Shown in pieces: positions 8,957 through 17,650 of a DNA stretch of 64,000 bases; position 1 is the first letter of the stretch, and each line of letters starts with the position of its first letter. The DNA lies in assembly GCA_001899285.1 (NCBI GenBank), contig MKWA01000025.1, forward strand, positions 127,781-191,780, written 5' to 3'. Made by a program: the position numbers and the translations under genes. The notes beneath the pieces were generated by a model that ran no database searches, was not told the DNA's origin, and was given only the letters and a program-made list of their open reading frames with translations. Source of the stretch: Rhizobiales bacterium 64-17 (GTDB lineage Bacteria > Pseudomonadota > Alphaproteobacteria > Rhizobiales > Xanthobacteraceae).

Positions 8957-9069
8957 CTCTTTCCACGTCATGCGCGGGCTTGACCCGCGCATCCACGGCT
9001 TAATTTCTTTCCGGGGCAAACAAGACGTGGATGGCCGGGACAAGCCCGGCCATGACACATGGAAAGAGT
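8957..9069. repeat. palindromic intergenic element between convergent genes
   Basis: Almost the whole gap between the thioesterase and hemE is an imperfect inverted repeat. A unit reading CTCTTTCCACGTCATG, then a hairpin GCGCGGGCTTGACCCGCGC and ATCCACG (8958-8997), is mirrored by CGTGGATGGCCGGGACAAGC followed by CCGGCCATGACACATGGAAAGAG (9026-9067). Each half contains its own short GC-rich hairpin. This is the layout of REP/BIME-like elements found between convergent genes in Bradyrhizobium and Rhodopseudomonas, and it may also stop transcription from both sides. Confidence 0.7.
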
Positions 9070-9078
9070 GAACCCGCT

Positions 9079-10104
9079 TCAACTGCCCCGCACGCGCGCG
9101 AGCATCTGCTCCACATGCGCCACCGGCGTCTGCGGCAGGATGCCGTGGCCGAGATTGAAGATAAACGGCTTGTCCGCGAATGCGGCGAGCACCTCGTCCA
9201 CCGCGCGGTCGAGAGCCGCACCGCCCGCGAGCAGCACCTCGGGATCGAGATTGCCCTGCACCGGCACGCGTGACTGGATCTCGCGGCGCGCGAAATCGCG
9301 ATCAATCTCGGTTTCGAGACTGGCGGCATTCACTGTCGTCTCGTCGACGTAGCGCGGAATGCCTTGCCCGGCGCCACGCGGGAAACCGATGATCTTCGCG
9401 TGCGGATGCCGCGCTCGCACCTTGGCGACCAGCGCCTTGGTCGGCTGCACGCTCCAGCGCTCGAAATCCTCCGGCGCGAGGCTGCCGGCCCAGGAATCGA
9501 AAATCTGCACGCAGTCGGCGCCAGCGTCGATCTGGGCGCACAGATAATCGGCGGACGCCGACACCAGCTTGTCGATCAGGCCGGCGAATGCCTGTGGATG
9601 CGCGGTAAACGCTACCTTGGCCGGCCCCTGATCCGGCGTGCCACGACCGGCGATCATGTAAGTGGCCACCGTCCACGGCGCGCCGCAGAAGCCGATCAGC
9701 GTCGTCTGCGCCGGCAATGCGGCCTTCACCCGCCGCACGGTCTCGCAGACCGGCGCGAGGCGCGAGGCATCATGCGCGGCATTGACGCTGTCGATCTCTG
9801 TGGCACTGGTCAGCGGATCGAGCCGCGGTCCCTCACCCTCGACGAAGCGCACGTCACGGCCGAGCGCATAGGGGATCACCAGAATGTCGGAGAACAGAAT
9901 CGCCGCATCGAAGCCGAAACGGCGGATCGGCTGCAACGTCACCTCGGCCGCGAGTTCCGGATTGAAGCAAAGATTGAGGAAACTGCCGGCCTTGGCGCGC
10001 ACCGCGCGATATTCAGCGAGATAACGGCCGGCCTGGCGCATCATCCAAACGGGCGGCGGCGACCGGCGTTCGCCGGAGAGAACATCAAGAAGCGGTTTGC
10101 TCAC
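9079..10104 (-). CDS. hemE: uroporphyrinogen decarboxylase
   Basis: A 341-residue cytoplasmic enzyme that decarboxylates the four acetate side chains of uroporphyrinogen III to give coproporphyrinogen III in haem and tetrapyrrole synthesis. The N-terminal signature [17 protein letters not shown] and the second signature [19 protein letters not shown] are intact; [12 protein letters not shown] and the FPRGAG substrate loop follow. Length and start are normal. In many alphaproteobacteria hemE sits near the replication origin with rho and mnmE; here it is flanked by a thioesterase and a Bug receptor, so that order is broken. Confidence 0.97.
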   Translation of the reverse strand: MSKPLLDVLSGERRSPPPVWMMRQAGRYLAEYRAVRAKAGSFLNLCFNPELAAEVTLQPIRRFGFDAAILFSDILVIPYALGRDVRFVEGEGPRLDPLTSATEIDSVNAAHDASRLAPVCETVRRVKAALPAQTTLIGFCGAPWTVATYMIAGRGTPDQGPAKVAFTAHPQAFAGLIDKLVSASADYLCAQIDAGADCVQIFDSWAGSLAPEDFERWSVQPTKALVAKVRARHPHAKIIGFPRGAGQGIPRYVDETTVNAASLETEIDRDFARREIQSRVPVQGNLDPEVLLAGGAALDRAVDEVLAAFADKPFIFNLGHGILPQTPVAHVEQMLARVRGS

Positions 10105-10109
10105 GAAAC

Positions 10110-10145
10110 AAAAATCCGTTCGGACGACACTGCGCCCGAACGGAT
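10110..10145 (-). terminator. rho-independent terminator after the Bug receptor gene
   Basis: Perfect 10-base arms ATCCGTTCGG (10114-10123) and CCGAACGGAT (10136-10145) enclose a 12-base loop. Read on the minus strand the hairpin is followed by TTTTTGTTT. It would end transcription arriving from the Bug/cupin/liv operon before hemE. Confidence 0.8.
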
Positions 10146-10208
10146 CATCGTCTCGGAACCGCCGGGCCGGGATGGCCTAGCAGAGACCACGGCGGTGGTC
10201 ACGCGGCG

Positions 10209-11171
10209 TCAGAACGAGATCTTCGCCGCCTTGATGATCGGCGCCCATTTCTCGACTTCTGACGCCATGAACGCCTTGGCATCGGCCGGCGTGCCGCCGG
10301 ACGCCTCGACGCCGAGATTGTCGAAGAAGGTCCGCGCCTTCTCTGACTTGATGTACTCGTTGGTCGCGGCATTGAGCTTGGCGATCACGTCCGCCGGCGT
10401 GCCGGTCGGCGCGAGGATCACATACCAGACCGCGGCCTCGAAGCCCCGCAGGCCGGATTCCGATGCGGTCGGCACGTCCGGCAGCTTCGACCAGCGCTTG
10501 CCGCCGGCGATCGCCAGAGCCTTGATCTTGCCGTCCTTCACCGTCGGCACATAGGCCGCCATGGAATCCATGCCGACATCGATGTGACCGCCGATCAGAT
10601 CGGTGATGATCGGCGGGCTGCCACGATATTGCGTGTCGACCAGCTTGATGCCGGCGCGCGCCTGTAACAGCTCGCCGGTGATGTGGCCGAGCGTGCCGTT
10701 GCCGGGGAACCCGGCGGTAAGTTTGTCCGGATTGGCCTTGGCGTAGTCGATCATCTCCTTGAGAGTGGAGAACGGCGCGTCTTTCTTCGCGACGACGATC
10801 ACCGGCGCCTTGCCGATCAGCACGACCGGCGCAAAATCGCGATCCGGATCATACGACATATCCTTGTACATCAGCTTGTTGGTCGCGGCCGGACCCGTGG
10901 TCGCGAACAGGAAGGTGTAGCCATCGGGCGCGGCCTTCGCCGCCGCCGCACCGCCGATATTGCCGCCGGCGCCACCGCGATTGTCGATGATGAACGGCTG
11001 GCCGAGTTTCGTTGCCAGATGCTCGATCAGGCCGCGGGCGATTACGTCCGAAGTCGTGCCGGCGGTGAACGGCACCACCAGCGTCACCGGCCGCGACGGC
11101 CAGGTCTGGGCGCTCGCCGCGGTGGCGGAGAGCAGCATGGCGGCAGCAGCCGCCAGAAAGCGCATGCGCAT
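10209..11171 (-). CDS. Bug-family (tripartite tricarboxylate transporter) substrate-binding protein
   Basis: A 320-residue periplasmic receptor with a signal peptide ending SATAASAQ and the Bug core beginning WPSRPVTLVVPFTAGTTSDVIAR, then FIIDNRGGAGGNIG, the family's ligand-binding loop. Bug proteins deliver carboxylates, amides or aromatic acids to TctA/TctB permeases, but no tctA or tctB lies in this window, so it is an orphan receptor. It follows the cupin by 41 bases at the end of the leftward catabolic operon and is closed by a terminator. The ligand may be the same pathway's substrate; that is inference. Confidence 0.88.
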   Translation of the reverse strand: MRMRFLAAAAAMLLSATAASAQTWPSRPVTLVVPFTAGTTSDVIARGLIEHLATKLGQPFIIDNRGGAGGNIGGAAAAKAAPDGYTFLFATTGPAATNKLMYKDMSYDPDRDFAPVVLIGKAPVIVVAKKDAPFSTLKEMIDYAKANPDKLTAGFPGNGTLGHITGELLQARAGIKLVDTQYRGSPPIITDLIGGHIDVGMDSMAAYVPTVKDGKIKALAIAGGKRWSKLPDVPTASESGLRGFEAAVWYVILAPTGTPADVIAKLNAATNEYIKSEKARTFFDNLGVEASGGTPADAKAFMASEVEKWAPIIKAAKISF

Positions 11172-11212
11172 GATGAATCCTCCCGGCTTTCGTTGTAGTC
11201 GTCTTCTCGGAA

Positions 11213-11548
11213 TCAGGGCGCGTATTCGGGGCGCTTCGGCGTGAACACGTCGATATTGATCACGGTCTCGTCGCCGATCACCTCGCCCCAGTGGGTGACG
11301 CCGCCGGGAATGACCACCAGGCCGCCCGGCCCGACCTCATGCGCCTCGTCTCCGATGTGAAACAGCATGCGCCCCTCGACGATATAGGCGATCTGCTCGT
11401 GCGGATGGCTGTGCGGCTTCGGCTCGTGCTTGGGATGCAGACGGTGCATGGCGATGGTCGCGCCACTGCCCGAGAACGCCTTCTGCTCGACGCCGCGGCG
11501 GATTTCCTTCCACGGAATCTGGCTCCAGTCGATCTTGTGAATATCCAT
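11213..11548 (-). CDS. small single-domain cupin
   Basis: A 111-residue cupin. Motif 1 is visible as HSHPHEQIAYIVEGRM (metal-ligand histidines and glutamate, about residues 46-61) and motif 2 as PGGVTHWGEV (about residues 82-91). Such proteins can be dioxygenases, isomerases or sensors; the fold alone does not decide. The open frame extends upstream, but the ATG at 11548 has AAGGAGAG just ahead of it and the longer part is a shadow of livH. It lies 25 bases after livH in the same direction, so it is probably part of the catabolic operon and may act on a pathway intermediate. Confidence 0.82.
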   Translation of the reverse strand: MDIHKIDWSQIPWKEIRRGVEQKAFSGSGATIAMHRLHPKHEPKPHSHPHEQIAYIVEGRMLFHIGDEAHEVGPGGLVVIPGGVTHWGEVIGDETVINIDVFTPKRPEYAP

Positions 11549-11573
11549 GGCACTCTCCTTCTTCTTCAACTCG

Positions 11574-12446
11574 TTATTTAGCGGGACCGAGCAGCCCGGT
11601 CGGGCGCACGAACAGGAATAGCAGCAGGATCGACAGGGCGGCGACATTCTTGAACGCCGAGCCGAGGAATACGATGGCCAGCGCCTGCGCCACGCCGAGC
11701 AGGATGCCGCCAGTGAACGCACCGAGCGGCCGGCCGAAGCCGCCGACGATGGCGGCGATGAAACCGGAAATCGCGAACGGCACGCCGACATTGAACGCGG
11801 TGTATTGCGTTGGCGTGATCAGGATACCGGCGAACGCGCCGAGCGCCGCACTGAGCGCAAACGCCAGCGCCAGCATCCGCGACACCGGGATGCCCTGCAG
11901 CGCCGCCGCGTCGCGATTGATCGAACAGGCGCGCATCGCCTTGCCGGTCTTGGTCGAGGAGAAGAACAGCGCCAGCAGCACGATCACCAGCAGCGAACAG
12001 GCAACGATCCAGAGGAACTGGAAATTGACGGCAAGGCCGAGGATGCGCAGCGGCGGCCGGTCGGTGAACACCGGCAGCGTGCGCGGCTGATCGCCTGCCG
12101 CGAGCAGCGCGAGCCGCTCGATGACGATCTGCGCCGCGAGCGTCGCCAGGATCATCACGAACATGGTCGAGCCGCGATTCCACAACGGCCGCACCACCAG
12201 ACGCTCCAGCACCACGCCGGCGAATGCCACCAGCACGATCGCCAGCGCCGCGGCAAGCGGCAGCGGCAGGCCGTAGCGCGCGAACGCGGTGTAGGTGACC
12301 ATGCCACCCATCATCACGAACGCGCCCTGCGCGAAATTAACGATGCCGCTGGCGTTGTAGATGACGCAGAAGCCGATGCCGATCAACCCGTAGATACAGC
12401 CGACGCCGATGCCGCTGAGGATCGATTGCGCGACGAGGTCAAGCAT
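11574..12446 (-). CDS. livH: branched-chain-amino-acid-type ABC transporter permease (LivH)
   Basis: A 290-residue inner-membrane permease of the HAAT family with about eight hydrophobic helices, beginning MLDLVAQSILSGIGVG and containing the LivH hallmark ASGIVNFAQGAFVMMGG. It pairs with LivM to form the translocation pore for the LivG/LivF ATPases. An ATG eight codons upstream would enter the livG coding sequence further; the ATG at 12446 overlaps livG by 8 bases. Since it is linked to aromatic-ring enzymes, the substrate is probably an aromatic acid rather than leucine, as for several Rhodopseudomonas HAAT systems. Confidence 0.9.
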   Translation of the reverse strand: MLDLVAQSILSGIGVGCIYGLIGIGFCVIYNASGIVNFAQGAFVMMGGMVTYTAFARYGLPLPLAAALAIVLVAFAGVVLERLVVRPLWNRGSTMFVMILATLAAQIVIERLALLAAGDQPRTLPVFTDRPPLRILGLAVNFQFLWIVACSLLVIVLLALFFSSTKTGKAMRACSINRDAAALQGIPVSRMLALAFALSAALGAFAGILITPTQYTAFNVGVPFAISGFIAAIVGGFGRPLGAFTGGILLGVAQALAIVFLGSAFKNVAALSILLLFLFVRPTGLLGPAK

Positions 12447-13215
12447 GGGCGGCCTCGCTCTGCGTGCCAAGATAGGCGGCGATCACGTCCTTGTTGGCGC
12501 GCACCTCGTCCGGCGTGCCGCGTGCGATCAGCCGGCCGAAGTCGAGCACGGCGATCTGGTCGGTCACGCTCATGACGAGACTCATATCGTGCTCGATCAG
12601 CAGGATCGCCGTGCCGGCGGCAGCGATGCCGCGCAGCAGCGCCGCCAGCGCCTCGGTCTCCTGCTTGTTGAGACCTGCGGCCGGCTCGTCGAGCAACAGC
12701 AGCTTCGGCTTTGCCGCGAGCGCACGGGTGATTTCGAGGAGCCGTTTCTTGCCGTAAGGCAACACCGCCGCCATGGTGCCGGCCTGATCGGCAAGCCCGG
12801 TCTGGCGCAGCAGATCGCGGGCGCGCTCTTCGACCATCTGCTCTTCGTGACGGCTGGCGAGACCCGGCAGCAGCGCGGACAGCAATCCTCCCTGCGTCTG
12901 CATATGGAAACCGACCTTGACATTCTCCAGCACGGTCAGGTCGTCGAACAGTTGCACGAGCTGGAACGTGCGCACGAGGCCGAGCCGCGCGATCGCCTCC
13001 GGCGGGCGGCCGGTGATGTCCTGACCGTCAAAGATGACTTTGCCGGCGCTCGGCGCAAGGAAGCCGGAAATCACATTGAACAGCGTGGTCTTGCCGGCGC
13101 CGTTCGGGCCGATCACGGCGGAAATGCCCTGCCCCGGAATCTCCAGCGACACGTCGTCGGTGGCGACGAGGCCGCCGAACCGCCGCGAGACATGATCGAG
13201 ACGCAACAGGCTCAT
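12439..13215 (-). CDS. livG: HAAT ABC transporter ATP-binding protein (LivG)
   Basis: A 258-residue ATPase. Walker A is GPNGAGKTTLFN (about residues 38-49), the Walker B region is LLLLDEPAAGLN, and the switch His is in LIEHDMSLVM. The ABC signature position reads YGKKRLLEI in place of the usual LSGGQ; LivG proteins are often YGxQRxLEI there, so this is a family trait. The open frame extends upstream in a shadow of livM; the ATG at 13215 overlaps the livM stop (ATGA). Confidence 0.92.
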   Translation of the reverse strand: MSLLRLDHVSRRFGGLVATDDVSLEIPGQGISAVIGPNGAGKTTLFNVISGFLAPSAGKVIFDGQDITGRPPEAIARLGLVRTFQLVQLFDDLTVLENVKVGFHMQTQGGLLSALLPGLASRHEEQMVEERARDLLRQTGLADQAGTMAAVLPYGKKRLLEITRALAAKPKLLLLDEPAAGLNKQETEALAALLRGIAAAGTAILLIEHDMSLVMSVTDQIAVLDFGRLIARGTPDEVRANKDVIAAYLGTQSEAAHA

Positions 13216-14231
13216 GCCGCGCCTCCCTGCCGTGCGGATGTTTGCTGCACGTCCGTTTTCTGCGCAGCCTTGCGACGCCGCCACAGGTCCGGCAGCGAGA
13301 CCAGCCCGCGCGGCGTGTAGATCAGGATCAGCACCAGCGCGGCGCCGTAAGCGAGGTCCTGATATTCCTTGAAGCCACGGAACGTCTCCGGCAGCAGCGC
13401 GACAATGACCGCGCCGAACACCGGCCCGACAATGGTGCCGATGCCGCCGACATACAGCATGGTGAAGGCGAGCACGACCATGTGCAGCCCGAACACCTCC
13501 GGACTGACGAAGCCGACCGCATGCACGAACAGCGAGCCGGCCACCGCGGCATAGCCGGCCGAGATCAGAAATGCGAGCAGCTTGGTGCGCGCGACATCGA
13601 TGCCGAGGGCGCGCGCCGCGTCCTCGCTGCCGGCGACGGCGACAAACGAGCGGCCGAGCCGCGAGCGGCGAATGCCGCGCACCATGAGCAGCGACAGCAA
13701 TGCGACCACGATCAGGAAAATCAGGATGCCGCGGTCGGAGGTGATGGTCCAGCGACCGACGCCGAGCGGCGCGATGCCGGAGATGCCCATATAGCCCTGC
13801 GTCACGGAATCCCATTGCACCGCGACTTCATAGGCGATCAGCCCGATCGCCAGCGTCGCCATCGCGAGATAGTGGCCGCGCAACCGCAGCACCGGATAGC
13901 CGACGATCAGCGCGCAAGCGAGCGCGCCGCCGATGCCGAGCACCGCCGCCGGCACCGGATCCCAGCCATAGGTCGCGGTCAGCACCGCCGAGGTGTAGCC
14001 GCTGATCGCGGCGAATGCGTTGTGGCCGAACGAGACCTGTCCGGTGAAGCCCATGAACAGATTGAGGCCGGCGACGAACACAACATAGATACAGGCGAAC
14101 TGCAGCACGGCCATCAGATAGCCGCCGTTGACGAATACGTAGGCGGCGAGCGCCGCGACCGCGAGCCACAGCACCAGCAGCAGCGGATTGCTCCGCGCTT
14201 CAGCCCAGATAGAAGTGAGCGAGTTCATCAT
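13212..14231 (-). CDS. livM: HAAT ABC transporter permease (LivM)
   Basis: A 339-residue inner-membrane permease with about ten hydrophobic segments. The LivM signatures are NLFMGFTGQVSFGHNAFAAI and the LRGHYLAMATLAIGLIAYEV block, followed by GGIGTIVGPVFGA near the C-terminus. It heterodimerises with LivH. Its start lies inside the last 32 bases of livF and its stop overlaps the livG start, so translation of the four genes is coupled. The last 25 residues are basic and Gln/Ala-rich. Confidence 0.92.
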   Translation of the reverse strand: MMNSLTSIWAEARSNPLLLVLWLAVAALAAYVFVNGGYLMAVLQFACIYVVFVAGLNLFMGFTGQVSFGHNAFAAISGYTSAVLTATYGWDPVPAAVLGIGGALACALIVGYPVLRLRGHYLAMATLAIGLIAYEVAVQWDSVTQGYMGISGIAPLGVGRWTITSDRGILIFLIVVALLSLLMVRGIRRSRLGRSFVAVAGSEDAARALGIDVARTKLLAFLISAGYAAVAGSLFVHAVGFVSPEVFGLHMVVLAFTMLYVGGIGTIVGPVFGAVIVALLPETFRGFKEYQDLAYGAALVLILIYTPRGLVSLPDLWRRRKAAQKTDVQQTSARQGGAA

Positions 14232-14925
14232 GCGACTTCACCTGGCGCGGATCGATCTCCGCGGCGATCGATCCGACCGACATTATGTAAGCGCGGCGCG
14301 CCAGCGTCAGCACCAGCGGCGCTTTCTGCTCGACCAGAATGATCGGCAGGCCGGCGCGGTTAAGCTCACCGAGCGTCTGTAAAATCTCCTCGATCACGCG
14401 CGGCGCGAGACCGAGCGATGGCTCGTCGAGCAGCAGCAGTTTCGGGTCCGACATCAGCGCGCGGCCGACCGCGAGCATCTGCTGCTCGCCGCCGGAGAGC
14501 GAGCCCGCCGTCTGCGCCAGCCGCTCCTTGAGACGGGGAAACAGCGTCATCACCCGGTCGTGTCGGCGCGCGAATTCCTGTTTGTCGTTGAGCAGATACG
14601 CGCCCAGTTCAAGATTCTCGGCGACCGTCATAGGTGCGAAGATGCCGCGCCCTTCCGGCACCAGCACGAGACCCATCGCCGCCGCCTTGGCCGGGTTGCG
14701 GCGTGGCACGGCATGGCCGTGAAACGCCACCGATCCTTGCGTCGGCACCAGCCCCATCAGCGCGCGCATCAGGGTCGACTTGCCCGCGCCGTTGGGGCCG
14801 AGCACGGCGACCAGTTCGCCCGCCTCGACGTGCAAATCCACCGGATGAAGGGCCTCGACGTGCCCGTAGCGCGCCGAGAGCCCTTCGACCGAGAGGATCC
14901 GCGATGGTTCGACGGCGGCGGTCAC
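14200..14925 (-). CDS. livF: HAAT ABC transporter ATP-binding protein (LivF)
   Basis: A 241-residue ATPase with Walker A GPNGAGKSTLM (about residues 43-53), a Q-loop replaced by the LivF-typical VLVPEGRGIF, signature SLSGGEQQMLAVGRAL, Walker B KLLLLDEPSLGLAP and the switch region in VEQKAPLVL. The usual H is replaced by the LivF-type Q-K context, which is common in this subfamily. The start overlaps the binding-protein stop (ATGA), so it is the second gene of the liv set. Confidence 0.93.
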   Translation of the reverse strand: MTAAVEPSRILSVEGLSARYGHVEALHPVDLHVEAGELVAVLGPNGAGKSTLMRALMGLVPTQGSVAFHGHAVPRRNPAKAAAMGLVLVPEGRGIFAPMTVAENLELGAYLLNDKQEFARRHDRVMTLFPRLKERLAQTAGSLSGGEQQMLAVGRALMSDPKLLLLDEPSLGLAPRVIEEILQTLGELNRAGLPIILVEQKAPLVLTLARRAYIMSVGSIAAEIDPRQVKSHDELAHFYLG

Positions 14926-16061
14926 TTCACCACTTGAACCTTGCCGTTGATGATCGTCGCGAGCAGCAGCGGATTTTCCGTGATGCCCTGATGGTTGTTC
15001 GGCGCGAAGTGGTAGATGCCGGTGGTGCCCTGGAACCCGTCCATGGTTTCCAGCGCGTCGCGCAGCTTGGTGCCGTCAGTCGACTTGGCCTTCGCCACCG
15101 CTGCCGCGACCAGCGTCATCGCATCCCAGCCACGGCCGGCCCAGTTCGGATCGCGATCCTTGTACTTGGCGCGCCACGGCTCGAGGAACGTGCCGATCTC
15201 CTTCTTCAAGGCGCTGTCCGGCAGCGCGTCATAGACCTGCGCCGGAGATGCGACGAAGAAGAACTTGTCGCCGAGCACTTCAGCCACCGGCCGGAACACG
15301 GCGATGTCCTCGAGGCTCGTCAGCATGATCATGTCGAGGCCGAGCTGCTTGATGTTCTTGGCCGCCGTCAGCGTCGTCCCGCCGAGGCCGATCTTGAGGA
15401 TCGCGCGCGCGCCAGCCGCATACATCTTCTGGATCTGCACCGAGAGGTCGGCATCGTCGGTCTTGTACTGCTCGACGCCGACGATCTCGAGGCCATAGTC
15501 CTTGGCTTCCTTCTCCGCCGCGGCCTTCTGCGCGTTGGCGTAAGGCGACGGGTCATGCAGCACGCCGATCTTCTTGATCTGCGTTTTCTTCTGGATGTAT
15601 TCGAGCCGGGTCTCGACCTCGAAGCGCGGCGGCGGAATGGTGGTGAACGCCCATTTCACGTGATCGGGCTGCTGCGGCAGGATCGAGCACAGCACCATCG
15701 GCGTTTCCGCCCGCACGATCAGCGGCGCGGCGGCGAAATTGCCGGCCGACACGCAGCCGCTGACGAATACGTTGACTTTGTCGGACGAGATCATCTTGCG
15801 ATAGACCGTCACCGCTTCCTGCGGCTCGGACTTGTTGTCCTCGACAATCAGCTCAATCTTCTTGCCGGCGATGCCGCCCTTGGCGTTGAGCACGCCGATC
15901 GCCACCTCGACGCCGTCACGCCAGGCGCGATCGACGGTCGCGGCATAGCCGGTCAAGCCGGCGGCCATGCCGACCTTGTAGGTCTCCTGCGCCGCGGCCG
16001 GCGCGACGAGCGCGGCCGACAGCGCCAGCGCCGCGGTTGTGGTGAGCAGTTTAAACGACAT
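14922..16061 (-). CDS. HAAT ABC transporter substrate-binding protein (LivK-like)
   Basis: A 379-residue periplasmic binding protein of the type I (Leu/Ile/Val) class. The signal peptide ends VAPAAAQ, followed by ETYKVGMAAGLTGYAATVD, the first ligand-binding strand. FVSGCVSAGNFAAAPLI and IKKIGVLHDPSPYANAQ are the usual hinge and lobe segments. It opens the liv operon 78 bases after iclR. Binding proteins of this class in Rhodopseudomonas often take aromatic acids, and the linked hydroxylase and dioxygenase make a phenolic acid the likeliest ligand; that is inference. Confidence 0.9.
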   Translation of the reverse strand: MSFKLLTTTAALALSAALVAPAAAQETYKVGMAAGLTGYAATVDRAWRDGVEVAIGVLNAKGGIAGKKIELIVEDNKSEPQEAVTVYRKMISSDKVNVFVSGCVSAGNFAAAPLIVRAETPMVLCSILPQQPDHVKWAFTTIPPPRFEVETRLEYIQKKTQIKKIGVLHDPSPYANAQKAAAEKEAKDYGLEIVGVEQYKTDDADLSVQIQKMYAAGARAILKIGLGGTTLTAAKNIKQLGLDMIMLTSLEDIAVFRPVAEVLGDKFFFVASPAQVYDALPDSALKKEIGTFLEPWRAKYKDRDPNWAGRGWDAMTLVAAAVAKAKSTDGTKLRDALETMDGFQGTTGIYHFAPNNHQGITENPLLLATIINGKVQVVK

Positions 16062-16081
16062 GGTACCTCCCCTTTGATTGG

Positions 16082-16104
16082 TTGTTCTCAGTGTGAGCGA
16101 CCGG
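16082..16104. promoter_or_regulatory. candidate IclR operator before livK-like gene
   Basis: TTGTTCTCAGTGTGAG (16082-16097) lies in the 78-base gap between iclR and the binding-protein gene. It contains a small palindrome, CTCA-GTG-TGAG. The minus-strand reading of the site in the ligA/hyuA gap (21703-21723) is TTGTTTCTCAGTGTGG, the same word with one inserted T. The repetition at two promoters of one locus supports an operator, most simply for the adjacent IclR protein. Confidence 0.6.
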
Positions 16105-16139
16105 ACGGCATCTGCAAAGCCCCCGGCCGACCGTCGAAA

Positions 16140-17069
16140 TCAGTCGAAAATGAACTCCCGCATGTTCGGAATGCCGAGCCCCTCGTAGCCGGTGGAGTTC
16201 AACTTCAGTGACATCGCCTTGGTACAGGCGCGCAAAAGCTGCAACTGCTCCGGCTCGACCGGATCGTGCACATACTGGGTGGTGCCGACCACCGCGATGG
16301 CGCCGACCAGTTCGTTGTCGAAATTGAGGATCGGCGCGGCGACGGCGGAGATGCCGAGCAGCGTCTCGTCCATCGACACATCGTAAAGCTGCTCGCGGAT
16401 GCGCGCGAGGCGCTGCCGCAGCGCCGGTACGTCGGTAATGGTGTGCGGCGTGAACGACTGCAGCTTGCGCGCAAGGATGCGCTGCTGTGTCGCGGACGGC
16501 GTGAAGGCGAGTGTCACCCGCCCCTGCGCCGAGGCATGCGCCGGCAAGCGATAGCCGAGCCGCACGGAGATCGTCACCAGATTGGGACTGTCGACCACCG
16601 CATTGACAATGGCGTCGCCGCTCGCCGGCATGCTGAGGACGATCGTCTGATGGGTGAGATCGCGCAGCCGCACCATGTACGGTTCGGCGAGCCGGCGCAG
16701 ATCGAACTGGTCGATCGCCGCCTGGCCGATATGCACCAGCTTCGGCCCGAGCCGATAGCATTCAGTCTGCGCGTCCTGATCGACGAAACCGAGATGCTTC
16801 AGGGTCGAAAGATGACGGTGCATCTTCGCCTTCGCTTCGCCGAGCTGGTTGGCGAGCGCGGTGAGCCGCATCGGCTGACCGGCGGCGGCCAGCGCCTCGA
16901 TGATCTGCCCGGTCATCACCACCGACTGGATCATGCCCGAACCACCGGCACGATCTTCGTCGCCCGCGTCGATATCGTTCGCGTCCGCCGGTTTGGACGA
17001 CGGCTTGTGCGCGTCCTTCTGCGTTTCCTTGCGCGGCTTGTCCGTCTGTTTCATCAGCCGGACGTCCAT
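16140..17069 (-). CDS. IclR-family transcriptional regulator
   Basis: A 309-residue regulator. After a charged N-terminal tail of about 45 residues (Lys-rich, then acidic), a winged helix-turn-helix spans about residues 46-100 (LTALANQLGEAKAKMHRHLSTLKHLGFV). The IclR effector domain runs to about residue 295, with SMPASGDAIVNAVV and GISAVAAPILNFDNELVGAIAV. Its start lies in the last 16 bases of the flavin reductase gene. It is embedded between aromatic enzymes and the liv transporter, so it probably senses a pathway intermediate and controls both. A candidate operator occurs just downstream and in the ligA/hyuA gap. Confidence 0.9.
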   Translation of the reverse strand: MDVRLMKQTDKPRKETQKDAHKPSSKPADANDIDAGDEDRAGGSGMIQSVVMTGQIIEALAAAGQPMRLTALANQLGEAKAKMHRHLSTLKHLGFVDQDAQTECYRLGPKLVHIGQAAIDQFDLRRLAEPYMVRLRDLTHQTIVLSMPASGDAIVNAVVDSPNLVTISVRLGYRLPAHASAQGRVTLAFTPSATQQRILARKLQSFTPHTITDVPALRQRLARIREQLYDVSMDETLLGISAVAAPILNFDNELVGAIAVVGTTQYVHDPVEPEQLQLLRACTKAMSLKLNSTGYEGLGIPNMREFIFD

Positions 17070-17650
17070 GGATCGAAACCGTTGAGCGGCGGCAGCACCT
17101 TCGGCTCATTGCCGGCGTAATCCGGAAACTCGGCATTGGGGGCCAGCGCCCTGTAGCTGCCGCGGAAGAACATCAGCGGCTCGCCGGTCGCCAGTCGCTC
17201 GAAGCGCCGCACCAGCCCGATCAGAATGACATGATCGCCGGCCTCGTGATGCGCGTGACGATCGCATTCAAAGCTCGCCAGCGCGCCATTGATGATCGGG
17301 CAGCCGTTCCCGGCGATGCTGTAATCGGTGCTGTCCCATTTCTCGCCGGACGACACCGCGAACCGGTTCGACACCGCACCCTGATCGCTCGCCAGCACGC
17401 TGACGGCAAAGCGCGGCGCGTGGAGAAAGCCCGCAAGACTGTGCGCCCGCTTCGCGACGCTGAACAAGACGAGCGGCGGATCGAGCGATACCGAGCCGAA
17501 CGAATTAGCGGTAATGCCGATACGCTCGCCATTGTCGCGCACAGTGGAGATCACCGTGACGCCGGTAGCGAAGGCCGCCAGCGCATCGCGGAAACTCCGG
17601 CGGTCGAACACCACCGGCTCCTGCATGATGTCCTGTCCGGTCGCGCTCAT
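17054..17650 (-). CDS. flavin reductase (NAD(P)H:FMN/FAD), HpaC-like
   Basis: A 198-residue flavin-reductase-domain protein: FRDALAAFATGVTVIST, then GITANSFGSVSLDPPLVLFSV and the FAVSVLASDQ block are the family signatures. It most likely supplies reduced flavin to the HpaB-type hydroxylase encoded two genes upstream, completing a two-component flavin monooxygenase. The longer open frame reaches into the neighbouring gene as a shadow; the ATG at 17650 overlaps the preceding stop by four bases. The C-terminus extends about 25 residues beyond the minimal domain and ends at the iclR start. Confidence 0.9.
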   Translation of the reverse strand: MSATGQDIMQEPVVFDRRSFRDALAAFATGVTVISTVRDNGERIGITANSFGSVSLDPPLVLFSVAKRAHSLAGFLHAPRFAVSVLASDQGAVSNRFAVSSGEKWDSTDYSIAGNGCPIINGALASFECDRHAHHEAGDHVILIGLVRRFERLATGEPLMFFRGSYRALAPNAEFPDYAGNEPKVLPPLNGFDPWTSG

